Positions 1-12,002 are shown, counted from the stretch's first letter. The stretch: DNA of 64,000 nt from Spongilla lacustris (GCA_949361645.1 OX442417.1:13939954-14003953), one strand, 5' to 3'. Numbers and translations are program-made. The notes: generated from the sequence alone by a model not told the origin.

Positions 1-168
1 AGTATCATTTATTATATTACAGCTTGTTATTAGTATCATTTATTATATTACAGCTTGTTATTAGTATCATTTATTATATTACAGCTTGTTATTTGTATCA
101 TTTATTATATTACAGCTTGTTATTAGTATCATTTATTATATTACAGCTTGTTATTTGTATCATTTATT
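1..168. repeat. 31-bp tandem repeat, about 5.4 copies
   Basis: A unit of about 31 bp (core ATTTATTATATTACAGCTTG) is repeated head to tail from the first base of the window, with A/T variants at one position. The array probably continues beyond the left edge. It is AT-rich and has no coding potential. Confidence 0.9.
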
Positions 169-403
169 AAGATAACGATAAGGAATATGCAGCAACAGGA
201 TACATAAAATTTACACATTACGTACAAATATACACTATAATTATACATACACATGTACATGTATAGATGTGCATCTTTTCAGATTATCTGTTTTGTACGA
301 GTCTTTTAAAAAAAATCTTGCTTGTCTTCTGTAGATCAGCCTTCTGGGTGAGAGATGGTCGTTGGAGGCAGTGGGAGGCATATGACTGCGTTAACATTGG
401 TGG

Positions 404-500
404 GTTGGCCTGGGGATTGTGGAGATGGCCTGGGGATTGTGGAGATGGCCTGGGAATTGCAGAGATGCTGGGGATTGTGGAGATGGCCTGGGGATTGTGT
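404..500. repeat. 20-bp GGCCTGGGGATTGTGGAGAT minisatellite, about 5 copies
   Basis: Five imperfect copies of a 20-bp unit lie in non-coding DNA upstream of the first visible GH116 exon. Apart from this array, 171-790 shows no gene I can support. The short ORFs there have no recognisable domain. Confidence 0.8.
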
Positions 501-790
501 AAATGGTCTTAGGAATCCGGGCATGTTGCATGGAAATTAGATCTTGAATTCACGGCTGTGAAGGGGCGTGGCACTCATTTCTTTGAAGATTGTTGTGTTG
601 TGAGAGGTGTTTGAAATCACACTGAAAATGTTTCCAATTGCCATTTTGTTGTGTTATTGTGTCACTTCATCCCTCCTCCCCAGACCTCATTCTGCACAAA
701 ACATGTTTACCCTCTTCCCCAGACCTCATGCACAATACACTTCCCTTCTTCCCAAACTTCATGACACACAATTATATCCCTCTTCCCCAG

Positions 791-3700
791 ACTCTGTCCA
801 CAACGATGGAGAACGTCACATCCCTTACATCATGATATTCCCAAACTCCACCCTCAATAAGCTCATTGCCTGGGGAAAGTACCAGGTGCAGCCAGACCAA
901 CAGAATGCTGGCATGATCACAGAAGAGTTGCGACAGGGGTACCTGAACCTGCCCTACCCCCCAAGGGCAAGTCACTTGGGCACTAATAATTACACTTTTT
1001 TCTAAATACACAAATTATTTGAATATGAAATGGAAACAGGAACACAATATCAGCAGAGCGGGCTGATTCTATGATGATAAAGACATGTACTAACATGCAA
1101 CCAATATAACATGACCCGTGCAATACAAACACTACATTGGATGTACGCTAAGTAAGCGTTGCTTTATGTGGGCAGGAAGTCAAAACAATTGGTTGCGTTG
1201 CAGTTGCATCAAACCAGTATACATGTATATAGTTTACGTGGACATATGGTTAATGTCATGACCATATAAGGGTAGTGTTGGACCTCACCATGTAAGTGTT
1301 GGACCTCACTATATAAGGGGTAGTGTAGGTGGCTTATTCAGCCAACCAAGGCCACTCCTTTTAAGCAATGCCTACCCCTTACATGGTAGTTTATAATTGA
1401 TTGTAGGTGTGATTAAAGGAGTGCAGGTAGTCTTCATGCTTTTATGATTGTTGTCCTCATGTACCACTAGTGATCGCCATGGCAACGATGCAGTTGAGGT
1501 TACTTAACCCTTAGCTTAGCACAGTAGTGTTTGTCATGGTAATTCACAGGTGTTTTTAAACAGAATATGGACATTGGTGAGGGCAGAGTCATGTCTGATG
1601 TCAGCTCCATGTTCATCACCTACCTTCTGGAGCTGTACACCTGGTCCAATGACAGCTACACCAGAGATGTGGTCAGTGACCTCTGGCCCAATGCACAGCG
1701 AGCGGCCCAGTGGCACCTTGACATCACAGAGAACAATGGCTACCTGCCCTCCTACCTCGTCAGCACATATGACATCCTGGGGCTGGACTCTTACAAGTAC
1801 GCCACATACAATGGAGCCTTTCACCTGCTGGCAATGAAGGCAGCAGAGAAGCTGGCATACCTGATGGGTTAGTCATGGATGGACCACTGGGTGGTGTACA
1901 TGGGAGGTGGTGGGTGTGTGCCTGATGGGAGGTGGGCGTGTGTCAGATGGGAGGTGGGCGTTTCTGATGTAAGGTGGGTGTGTACCTTTTGACAGCATAT
2001 GTACACATAGCATCCCTTGGGGGTCATTCAAGTTGAGATTTTGACCTATGGTGATGTAGGGGAGGGGTCGTCCTGTGGTGATCTAGGGGGAGGGGGGAGG
2101 GGTTGTCCTGTGTGTCACATATTTCTGCCCTTTACCTGGTGTACAGGTAACGACACCTTTGCCTCCATCTGCCATGATGCCTTTGTGAAGGGCCAGGTGG
2201 CTCTGGACCAGTACCTGTGGAACGAGGGGCAACAGAGCTATGATGCCTACACCATCAGTGGAGGATTTGATTATGAGAGGTACCGCAATTCAACTAACCT
2301 GACCCTCTGCCAGTACGAGGCTGTGGAAAGTGACAGGAGGAATGGTTGCATTCATGGGGATCCAGAGGCCACTAGTCCACTAATGTCTGACAGCTTCTAT
2401 GCCCAGGTACTCGGGCTGTTGCACGTATCCATGGCAACGACAATGCTGTTCTTTTCCTTTGCCAGGTGTTGGCCTATTCTCTAGGTCTGGGCACCCTGGT
2501 ACAGAATGAGACAAGGTTGAGACTTCACATGAAGGCTGAACTGAAGTACAATGACTCACCCTGGGGTCTTATGGCAATCACTGGTTAGTTAGTACAATGA
2601 CTCACCTTGTCTGGTCACTGTTTATAGAATTAAAATTACAGAAGTTTATTAAAGTACAAAAACATGGGAGAAGGAAGGTTCATCAGCACACTATCATTTG
2701 TACAGGATGCCCAAGTAATACCTTCACAAATTCAATATGGGCACTGGCTAATCCGAACTGGGCTACAACCAATATACACCTCCAGGAGGTCAGATACATG
2801 TATATGTGTGTGTGTTTGTGTTTGTAAGATTGGTGATGTCTGGTTTGCAATTGTATTGTTAGAACAGTAGGTCACTTGCTAGCTAGGCTTGAGTGTGTTA
2901 GGATTGGACGGATTTTATCCGAAATGTGGTGTATTTGGAAGTTGTGGATCGTATATTGCCAGTATTGTACATACTTGTACAGCACATGCAGTGATTAAGG
3001 TTTACATACAAAATAAAATGTATGCTTTTTTAAGCACGCAACTGCAAGTTAGACTTTAAATTCCCACCTAAATGACCTTATTGAAAGCTAATAGGTTTAT
3101 GCATACGTTAACATCATTAAGTGCATATGGACACACTACCGTATTTTAGAAAGTTGATGTACATGTAAGTTTGTCTAATTGCCAAAGGCAATTGTATTAA
3201 GCATCAAATGAGCTTCTTATTCATCTGAAAAAGTCGACGTAAGTTTGTCTAATTGCCAAAGGCGTTGACATAAAAATAAAAACATATGCTACCGCAAGTT
3301 AGACTTTAAATTCCCACCTTATTGAAAGCTAATAGGTTTATGCATACATGTACGTTAACATCATTAAGTCCCAATCAGCATATGGACATGCTAATTCTGT
3401 GTACCATACAAATGTAGGTCCAATTATAAGCACCAAAAATTGTGACCGTACCTTAGCCATACATACGTAGCGAACCATCAAAACCAACACACACACTCTA
3501 AAAAAATACTTCTTTTATTAGCGTATAAACTTTCTGACTTTCCACAGGGGGGTCATTTTATTCCACCAGTGTCCAATGTGGCTAAAGTAGACCAATAATG
3601 AAAGTAACTGTTCTCATATCACCAATATGTAACTTATAGCAAGTTTCATTCAAAAGAACACAACAATGGACCTGCTTGGGGGTTATAGGGAGTACTTTTG

Positions 3701-5973
3701 TGCATGGCCGTTTGTAACAAAGTGTAATATATATATGCAAGATATAAAACACATTCTCTCTGAGAAAGTTAGTGGTATATAGGATTTGAAGGCAATGGTG
3801 GTGTAAAAAGAAAGGGAACAAGGGATTCAGTGGAGATACAATGATTATTCCTATATTTAGCACTGTATAGAACGTCATTACAATTATGTTGCTAAATATA
3901 GGAATAATCATTGTATCTCCACTGAATCCCTTGTTCCCTTTCTTTTTACACCACCATTGCCTTCAAATCCTATAATTCAGAGCGGAATATAACTCCCTTA
4001 AAGTGATCTGAAAAAATGTCAGACCAAGAGGCATTTTGGTCGGACATGATCTGACATCATTAATTATTCATGACTAAGCATTGCAAGTATAAACTATTTA
4101 CATGTGTTATGAAATACATACAGATTGCACAGTAGCAAGCAAAGGCATGGTTTGTACATTAGAGTTAGGATCTGAATCAGGATGAACTAGGTGTGATGGG
4201 GATGGAAGACTGGCTATATCAGGATGAACTAGGTGTGATGGGGATGGAAGACTGGCTATATGCAACTGACTAGTACAACAAACACTTGGCACACGAATAC
4301 ACATCTCTAAGTACTACTACATCAGTAGCGCAAGTGTTCAATTAGACACAATACTAGCTACAGTAGCGGCTCACTAATCAGACCACGCGGTAATAAGACC
4401 ACTTAACCGCCCGATTATAAGACCACTTCGCCAATCCGACCACCGTCTAATAAGACCACTAGTGTATAAATATTGGAGGTGCGTTTTTGTGTACCTTTCT
4501 TTCTCTGAACAGGCGATCAATGAAGTGGTTTCCTAATACAGTTGGTACCCACCATGCATTCGATTGCGGGGGAAATCGACGATCCCGTACTAATAGAGTT
4601 ACCAATGTCTATGACACACACGAGCCAGCTCTAAGCTTGCTTTACAATCCTTGGCATAATTGTTCATCCTTCCAACTTATTTTGCTACGATTCGTTTGTT
4701 TATCTGCTACTGGTATTCTAATCAAAGCGCATTTCGAAAGGCGGGAAACTCGCCAGTAAGACCGAAACGGTCGTATTGGCGAGTTTTACCACAAGATCCG
4801 ATTGTCCCGGGGTGGTCTTATTAGTGAGCCGCTACTGTATCCAACGCTAGAGCTCGCCGGCACGGATACAGTCTTAATTAATCAATATTCAATTAACACG
4901 TAGGAACTGAACAAACTTTTCCCGCATAATCACAATCACGATCAAGGTTGGTTATTGCAGACAATCAGCAGAGTAATTAGTGGGCGTAGTTGCTAGTTGT
5001 AATGATCGGCCGAAATGACCGACCGTAATAATAAACGATCGGCCATGGCATGAAATTGAACGGCAAAATGTCCGATGGCCGACCGTTATATTCCGCTCTG
5101 CTATATACCACTAACTTTCTCAGAGAGAATGTTTTATATATCTTGTTTCATTCATTTTTTACGATAAAATCCAGCCGTTGTAATTCCCACGTTTATTGCC
5201 TAGCAACACAATGTTTACAGTTGTTACATTTGCAGCTGTTCCATTAGTTCGAAACTTGCGCGCCAAGCTTTCCCTCTTAGTAGCTCGTTTCCCGTCTGAG
5301 TTCAGTTCATAACGTTATTAAAATAAATGATGGGGAAAAATATAGAATTCACAATTTGACGTTCTGTACATTGAAAAGTAGCTTTTTGGTTTAAAACCAT
5401 TATAACCATTGATGCTTCATGTAATGATCTTGTGGCCTTATGATCATGTGATCTTGTGATGATGTGATGATGTGATCCTGTGATTATGTGATCATGTGAT
5501 CCTGCTATTTATAGGACACTGACTTGGCATTGTCTGTTGCTGGGAAGGCTTTGGACTACTGGAGGTCAGTTCTTAATGACCAGTGGAACATTGCTGGCCT
5601 CCTGGGAGGTACTCTGGCCAACGATGGACTGCCTTATGTGACCAGTCACTACGGCTTCTACATGACATCATGGCACATTGTATTGGCCCTGTCAGGTCAG
5701 CTGGCGAACATGACGCTAGGGTCGCTGACCTTTGCACCCAAGCTGCCCCCTCCTTTTGTGCTACCAGTGATGCTGCCTGGAGTGTGGGGATATGTGGAGG
5801 GGGAGGAGTTCTCCCCTAAGCACCCCATAGGTGGCTACGTCCAGTACACTGTTGGTCTTAACTTTGGCTCCATCACACTTCAGTCCCTTAGCATTGGTGG
5901 GTGTGGTCTTCCCATCAACGGCTCTCTATCTCTGAGGGCTGACGAGGTGGTGAGATGGGACTGCAGCCTGTGA
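791..5973 (+). CDS. GH116/DUF608-like glycoside hydrolase (glucosylceramidase family), 3' part, spliced
   Basis: I see a spliced gene whose 5' end lies off the left edge. Supported exons are 791-938, about 1563 (or 1574)-1867, 2147-2406, 2466-2583, 2706-2788 and 5515-5973 (stop 5971). Donors and acceptors are GT/AG, and phases agree from 1867 onward (1, 0, 1, 0). The junction 938 to 1563/1574 is ambiguous; an acceptor just before 1574 keeps frame. The segment around YDILGLDSYKYATYNGAF resembles the GH116 TYD...G.SaY region. PLMSDSFYAQVLAYSLG resembles the SvMaDqlaGqwy region whose Asp is the family's acid/base residue (known for the family; assignment here is my inference). SIWALANPNWATTNIHL and the C-terminal SHYGFYMTSWHIVLALSG also fit. 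The family removes beta-glucosyl-type residues. The 2.7-kb last intron holds nested transposons. Two broken paralogues lie at 34.9-36.4 kb and 55.97 kb. Confidence 0.72.
3978..5100. mobile_element. hAT-like non-autonomous DNA transposon, 1123 bp
   Basis: Perfect 16-bp terminal inverted repeats CAGAGCGGAATATAAC bound the element. It sits inside the right arm of a palindromic MITE. The flanks CTATAATT and CTATATAC are consistent with a decayed 8-bp target duplication. The CAGAG terminus and 8-bp site fit the hAT superfamily (inference). No transposase is visible. A 46-bp direct duplication occurs inside at about 4152-4262. Between about 4880 and 5090 are short inverted copies of a GGCCGACCGTTA-type motif. 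Confidence 0.75.
4361..4837. mobile_element. Pogo/Tigger-like MITE, 477 bp, TA target site
   Basis: The termini CAGTAGCGGCTCACTAAT and their reverse complement continue for about 25 bp with one mismatch and are flanked by TA on both sides. Starting with CAGT and duplicating TA is typical of pogo/Tigger elements (known). Inside the left end, TAATAAGACCAC-like motifs recur as subterminal repeats. An unrecognised 90-codon ORF (4487-4759) may be a chance frame. It is the innermost layer of a three-level nest. Confidence 0.78.
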
Positions 5974-6012
5974 TGGTCCTCTGATGTCATGAGGAGCTGT
6001 TATGACACTGAT

Positions 6013-6250
6013 GTGTGTGCACTGTACTGTGTGTGTACCATGTAGGCTTTGATATGTACACTGTACTGTGTGTGTACCATGTAGGCTTTGATATGTACAC
6101 TGTACTGTGTGTGTACCATGTAGGCTTTGATATGTACACTGTACTGTGTGTGTACCATGTAGGCTTTGATATGTACACTGTACTGTGTGTGTACCATGTA
6201 GGCTTTGATATGTACGCTGTACTGTGTGTGTGTGTGTACCATGTAAGGGT
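6013..6250. repeat. 39-bp tandem repeat, 6 copies, just after the GH116 stop
   Basis: The unit contains TGTGTACCATGTAGGCTTTG and repeats every 39 bp with almost no divergence, beginning about 40 bp after the GH116 stop codon. Since 39 is a multiple of three, frames stay open on both strands. That produces 80-90-codon ORFs with no meaning I can support. It probably lies in the 3' UTR. Confidence 0.9.
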
Positions 6251-6350
6251 TTCTGGGTAGATCAAAAGTGGTATTTCTCAGCAGGGATAAGTGAATAATC
6301 AGTGGGCAGACAGAAGGGAAATTTTAATTCTTTTCTTAGAAGGCAGTTAG

Positions 6351-6479
6351 CTGCTGCCTGATACACTGCTCCATCATGTGCTGGTTGGTGATCATCTCAA
6401 TGGAGCCTACATCAACCCTGTGGTGATGTACTCACTGCTAACCTCATCACATGACCTGGGTGTGGCTAATTGCACGTGA
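6351..6479 (+). other. Possible terminal exon of an unrecognised gene
   Basis: An acceptor-like GGCAGTTAG precedes 43 codons ending in TGA. The frame includes VGDHLNGAYINPVVMYSLL and reads like coding sequence. I do not recognise the family. It could be an alternative last exon of the GH116 gene or a scrap of another gene. No phase link to the preceding exon was established. Confidence 0.3.
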
Positions 6480-6584
6480 TCAGGGCGTTGGTAGCTTCTG
6501 GACACAAGCCTCTTGCTACTGAGCCATTGTTGAGAGTATTTAGTGCAATCTCATTTGTCAATTAATTGTCTGCGTTATCTAAAC

Positions 6585-6725
6585 CCCTTTCCCATTGGGA
6601 ACATTGCGATGCCCCTTCCCCATTGGGAACATGGTGATGCCCCTCCCCCAGTGGGAACATGGTGATGCCCCTCCCCCAGTAGGAACATGGTGATGCCCCT
6701 CCCCCAGTGGGAACATGTTAGTCCT
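6585..6725. repeat. About 30-bp GGGAACATGGTGATGCCCCT minisatellite, 5 copies
   Basis: Imperfect repeats lie upstream of beta-helix gene copy A. The same array, expanded to about seven units, occurs at 40505-40715 upstream of copy B. The array therefore predates duplication of the block. Confidence 0.88.
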
Positions 6726-7158
6726 CCCATCAGAGGGATCATAATAGTGCCTCCCCTGCTCTACAAACAAGGTGTGGCAGCTTGCTCGGGGTGGTAAGAA
6801 TGAAGGGCAGTGCAACAGGTGCCCAGACCTCGTTTCCAGAAGAATACTGTTCTGATTACACAGCCGTATTGTGGAGGAGAGGGTTCAGTGGAGTACATGT
6901 CTTTAAAGGCTAAGAAGTGCAGAGAAAGCAAAACTAGTGATTTTCAGGTAGAATTAAAGTAGATGTGTTGGTAAGCTGAGTATGCATGTAATGCAACTAC
7001 GGTGATGTAATCCATCCGCAGCTGCGAGTGTGGGTCTGGGTACGAGACTACATGATGACATGAACGTCATTTGATCATCAGTCATATACTCACACATACT
7101 CATGCATGTACATGTGCACATCATTATCATCAACCCATCCTGCCATCATACATATAGT

Positions 7159-7190
7159 TTGAAGACCTTACGGTACCGTAAGGTCTTCAA
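7159..7190. promoter_or_regulatory. Perfect 32-bp palindrome upstream of beta-helix gene A
   Basis: TTGAAGACCTTACGGT is followed directly by its reverse complement. It lies about 180 bp before the likely start codon of copy A. The equivalent site near 41010 (copy B) is only partly palindromic. A cruciform or a dimeric protein-binding site is possible, but a regulatory role is only inferred. Confidence 0.4.
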
Positions 7191-7368
7191 TCTAGAACTA
7201 GTACTTTTATGCATGCCGGCGGGCTGTTGATGCATTTGGAACCTCAAGTCCAACCACATTCTGATCTGCTTGGGGGCTGATCCAACCACAAAACCGTACT
7301 TTATGCAGCTTCTCGTGGTATATAATGCAGCTGCTCTACTTGGAGGGACATCATATAGAGCCGAAGTA

Positions 7369-10300
7369 ATGATGATTCAGATGGTACTTGTTTTATCCGT
7401 TCTTGGGAGCTACGTGGTTGTTATGTCCGATGAGGTCAATCACCTCACCGCTACCATTCCACCTGGCTATGCTCTACAGGACTACCTATGCAGCGGACCG
7501 CTCAAGTCCAATACGACTGTTGTGTTGGACGATGGAGAGCATCGCATATCTTCAGGACCGCCCTGCAACATTTTCAATGATGGCAACATTAAGATAACGG
7601 GGTCTTCGATGAAAAGCACCGCAGTTCGTTGTGAGGGAGAAGGGAGAGTGTTACGATTCAGTTCAATACAAAAGTTTACCTTGGAGAGAATGACATTCAT
7701 TAACTGTGGTATACAACTGGTATCGATCAAAAATACCGTAATCTCTAACTGCGCATTTCAGAGCAGTTCAATGGGCCAGGGAGCGATATGGTCACAATCA
7801 AGTACCAACATTGACATCACCAGTTGTATATTTCAGAACAACAGTGCTACTTATGGTGGTGCTGTGGGGTTGTATGGTTCAACAGGCAATGTTAGCATCA
7901 CAAACTGCACATTTACTGAAAACACAGCAGATTATGGAGCAGCACTCTATGTAGCAAAGGGTGAGCCATTAGGCCACCTCCTTCTCCAGGATGTGGTTAT
8001 TAAAGATAACAACTGCTCTGGGGGAGGGGCCATTTTCTTTGATGGAGTGAAGGTGGACATCTTTGGAAACAGCCCCACAGGGAGTCAGTTCTCATCTAAC
8101 TCTGCCCAAGGGGCCATTCAAGGACGAAATGGTTTACTGCTGCTGCATGGTAACATCACATTCACAGAGAACATAGGAGTGAATGGAGGGGCCATAAGCC
8201 TATCTAACAATGCCCCACTGTACTTCTATGATGGGTGTAGAGTGAAATTTTCCAGAAATGTAGCAACTGGATTTGGTGGTGCTATCTACAATGATTGGGG
8301 TCAAAAGGATCCTTTACATTTACACATTTGTGTCATACGTTTTGTCTTTAATCATTACACAGACCTTTCTCAGCCAAACAACAGTTTCTCCATCACCTTC
8401 ACTGATAACCATGCACAGCAAGGTGGTCATGCTGTATATGCCACACCCATTTATAACTGAAGTAATTGTTTTGACAATGACGATATCACACAATGTACCA
8501 GCATTAGAAGCAGGAGTTATGAAGTGACTAGCTATATCAATGTTCAAGGATACATCAGTGACCTTCAGGTACTCACCTTTCCAACAGAGGTGCACTTGTG
8601 TGGCTGCAGTTACCCTAAGTTGTGCAGTGTCACAAGTCAGAACAAAGGAAAGGTTACCACATATCCTGGTGGGACTGTGAGACTTAGTGTTACCTCAGTA
8701 GGTGATGGAAACAACCTATCACCCAGTGTGGTTTACACAAAAGTTGATATTGGTGATATTACCTCTCAATACATAGTACTTGGACCATGGCAGGAGGCTC
8801 TGTGGATAGGAACAAAATGTGGTACAATAGAGTACCAAATCTATGGACCAGAAATGGCTTCATTTAAACTACTTCTCTATAATAATGCTGATAACTCACC
8901 AGCTGTCATTGAGGTGGAGCTGCTACCATGTGCGCCGGGGTTCATACTGATGTCAGATTTCTCTACTGGTGTGATAAAGTGTGCCTGTTCACTGTTCTTC
9001 ACATCACATGGAGTGGTCTGTGATGCATCAGATGGTACTGTGACTAGAAATAACACTAACTGGATTGGTGTGTACAGTAACACTCGTCCAGCACTGGCTT
9101 CAATCTGTCCTTCAGACTACTGCAATAGTACCGTAAGTAAACTGTACATAGGAAGGCCTGGGGACCTGTGCACTGGAGGCCGTATGGGCATTCTTTGTGG
9201 TCATTGCCATGGTAATCATAGTGTGATCTTTGGTTCTTCCAAGTGCCAGGTGTGCACAGATATGTGGCTGATCACACTTGTGATGTTTGCAGTGCTGGGT
9301 GTCTTACTGGTGGCAGCACTGTTCTTCCTCAACCTCACTGTAACACAAGGCACAATCTACGGGCTTATCTTCTATGCCAACATCATTCAAATCAATACTT
9401 CAATATTCTTCAGCCAATCCATTTTAAACCCTGTGAAGGTGATTGTGTCCTTTGTGAACCTTGATCTTGGGCTCCCTCTGTGTTTCTATGATGGTATGGA
9501 TGATGCTGACAAAGCTGGCCTTCAGTTTGTGTTCCCAGCCTACCTCCTCATCCTCACCATGACAGTCATTGTGCTCTGCCACTGCTGTCTTCAGCGATCT
9601 CCAACCTCCTCCGCTAATTCCTGTTGGCATAGATTTCCCATCATCATAGGAGAAAGAGCAGTTGGTGTCCTATCTACTCTCATCTACTTGTCATATTCCA
9701 AATTGTTGAGAACTGTGATTGATGTTTTCACATATTCCACAGTCCACCTGCCCATTGATGACATGTATGTGTGGTTCTATGATGGAAATGTGGAATACCT
9801 TCATGGGAAGCACACTGGTTTGTTTGTAATTGCCATAGTGACATGTTCCTATTTCCTCCTCCCCTACACCTTTGCCCTCACTTTTATTCCAATCATTGAA
9901 CGCTACAGTGAACACAACAGCCTGTTCAACTATCTCCACAAGAAGGTCAATCAGATGAAACCAATGATTGATGCCCACTATGCCCCTTATAAGGGGGAGT
10001 GGCGATGGTGGCTGGGAGCAAGGCTTTGGCTTCTAGTTGTGATGTACAGTTTAAATCCAGTGTATATTTCTGACAAGCCATCTCTGCTTCTGTCCATCCA
10101 GGCTACTGTGGTGATCTTGTTCACCACAGCACAAGCAGGAATAAAGCCATTTGGACAGTCACATCAACAGACAGATAGATGCACCAGATATACCATCTTC
10201 TACAACCAATTGTACAATTATCTTGACCTGTTTTACCTCATCAACTATATTGCACTAGCTATGTCAATGTCTTACATTCTAGAGCAGAGTTCAGACCAAG

Positions 10301-10572
10301 CACAGATGACTGTAGTATCTGTTGGTGTTTTGGTGGGTCTCTTTGTAGTGGTGTTGATGGTGACTGTCTTGTACCATCTTATTGTGGTCATCCTCAAGGC
10401 TTGCAAGATGTATGACAGAACCAGGGAGAAGATAAATGGATTATTTGAAAGGAAAAGATATGAATTAATGGTTCCTATAGCTATAGAGCTGGATGACCAC
10501 ACCACCAATATTGTCAGCACCACCACTGTGACAGTCACCTGTGGTCTGAGGGAACCACTGTGTGAGGATTAA
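7369..10572 (+). CDS. Beta-helix/multi-TM membrane protein, copy A (one in-frame TGA)
   Basis: This copy is uninterrupted in one frame from 7270 to 10572 except for TGA at 8458-8460. The start is set at the first of two ATGs (7369) before a signal peptide (LVLSVLGSYVVVMS). About 30 further codons upstream are also conserved among copies, so an earlier start is possible. The order is signal peptide, right-handed beta-helix modules of the CTFxxNxA..GGA type (two clear ones here), a cysteine-rich stalk, then 8-9 membrane spans from about 9262. The full product would be about 1067 residues, shorter than copy B because three modules are missing. The TGA replaces a Cys codon of a CSSC motif in copy B. 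The 700 or so codons after it are open, so the lesion is recent, tolerated or read through. Most likely it is a young pseudogene. The function of the family is unknown to me; a surface adhesion or sensing role is inferred from architecture. Confidence 0.7.
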
Positions 10573-10694
10573 AGTGCATATTGCATTGAGTGTGATTGCT
10601 TTGATTTGATTTGTACTGTTTTGTAGTGATAATTCATATTTTTTTCAATTTGATGTATTGCTACAAAGTATCTTACCCCCAAAGTATCACATGA

Positions 10695-10970
10695 CACTGG
10701 CGGACGCAGGATTTAAAGAAAGGGGGGGGTTGTAGTGGAGAGGGATCACCAAAAGGGGGAGGGTGCGGGAGGGGGGTGTGCCCTTCCCCGCGCGAAGCGC
10801 GGAAGCTTTTGAAAACGTTAATTTGGTGTGCTAAAATGCATGACGAGTTTTCAGCTAGCTGAGCATGCTCGTTACTTTTTTCATTTACTTATGCCGCATT
10901 TTGCGTATTATGTAATAGGAGGAAAGGGGGGGTTGCAACCCCCCCAACCCCCCCTCTCCGTCCGCCAGTG
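10695..10970. mobile_element. 276-bp MITE with CACTGGCGGACG termini and 5-bp target duplication
   Basis: CACTGGCGGACG at the left matches CGTCCGCCAGTG at the right. CATGA flanks both sides (10690-10694 and 10971-10975). The paralogous block downstream of copy B (about 44781) has the uninterrupted site with a single CATGA, which proves insertion after the block duplicated. The interior has opposed G and C runs and a GCGCGAAGCGC hairpin. Relatives lie at 61098-61303 and 56519. The superfamily is uncertain; a hAT-type element with 5-bp sites is my guess. Confidence 0.85.
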
Positions 10971-10989
10971 CATGATGATTCAACAGGTA

Positions 10990-11800
10990 AGGGGATGCAC
11001 ACTAACCCAAGCTACTATTATATAGTGTTACCTAATGTTTTGCGTTGTACTGTAGAGTCAAGCGCAGCAGGTGTGCCTCATCTCCAGTCCTTAACAAAGA
11101 TATCAGCAGGCAAGAATGAATGATTGTGACCGAAGTCATAACTCACTTTCAGCACGAAATGACAATATAAAGTCTGTTCTTTCATTTAATCAATTTTCAA
11201 CGCACCACTGTAATGCCATTTGAAGCACACTTGGTTCAAGGTGGGGGGGACTCTGATCATGACCTTGTATGGCAAATATTATCCTTCCCAGATACCATTG
11301 TACCTTCCCTAATTTGCCAGAGCAACCAGTGCATGGGTCTGGTCTAGCTAATTGCTTCAGTAAAGGCCCACAGTCATATCTTTTCCCAATTTGCAATTGA
11401 AACATCACGTGTTTGTGATCCTGACTTTTACATGTTCCCTAAGGAATGTGGTGGCCTTATATAGAAGCTGGAGAAAATCATGCCTCTCAAGATCTTTGGC
11501 AGCAACTGTCATTTGGATCAATGCATGCAATCTACAGTTTAGCAAGTCGTGGAAATCAAAACATCAATCACCAATATTAGAGTAGGTAATTTAATAAAAT
11601 AGTAGTGTATTGACGGTAGAAAGAGCTGCATTTGCTGCAGATGACATAGTGCTCTGCAATAAGAACAATCCATTAACAGGAATGTTTTACAGGCAAACCT
11701 TAATATAGTGCATGCTGACCTCAGATTTATTGGTTGGACCGTGTGCCCTACCATACATACATGTATTATCCTGGCTACAGCACTGGTTGAGTCCACTTAT
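10990..11800 (-). pseudogene. LINE-type retroelement debris, paralogous to 53.8-54.5 kb
   Basis: On the minus strand near 11200-11260 the frame PPHLEPSVLQMALQWCVEN matches the HLEPPEFQVALKWWLG region of the better preserved ORF at 47948-48877. The whole stretch is a diverged duplicate of about 53820-54500. Stops and indels leave no usable frame. I see nothing else coding here. Confidence 0.6.
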
Positions 11801-11806
11801 AACATG

Positions 11807-11812
<6 letters not shown>

Positions 11813-11898
<86 letters not shown>

Positions 11899-12002
11899 AC
11901 ATACACATACACACACATACACACACATACACACACACACGTACACACACATACACACACACACACATACACACACACGTATACACACATACACACACAC
12001 CC
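11813..12002. repeat. (CA)n microsatellite with interspersed CACATA/CACGTA
   Basis: About 190 bp of alternating purine-pyrimidine sequence: pure CA first, then CA interrupted by ATACAC and GTACAC. It can adopt Z-DNA. All ORFs crossing it are low-complexity artefacts. Confidence 0.97.

Larger units (their letters stand above)
3738..5150. mobile_element. Palindromic MITE copy 1, split by a nested hAT-like insertion
   Basis: 3738-3977 and 5101-5150 together make one member of a palindromic MITE family seen intact at 13351-13630. The two arms fold back almost perfectly on each other. The element is interrupted inside its right arm by the insertion at 3978-5100. It lies in the last intron of the GH116 gene. 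Confidence 0.85.

Noticed and set aside
7369..10572. Bacterial contamination suggested by the chlamydial Pmp-like repeats
   Set aside because: The repeats are a general beta-helix motif. The C-terminal multi-span body, flanks and neighbours with spliced genes are metazoan.
10573..10694. SECIS element for the TGA in copy A
   Set aside because: TGAT...TGAT is present, but the intervening sequence pairs for only about 4 bp, and copy B has a similar flank although it uses Cys. Not enough to claim a selenoprotein.
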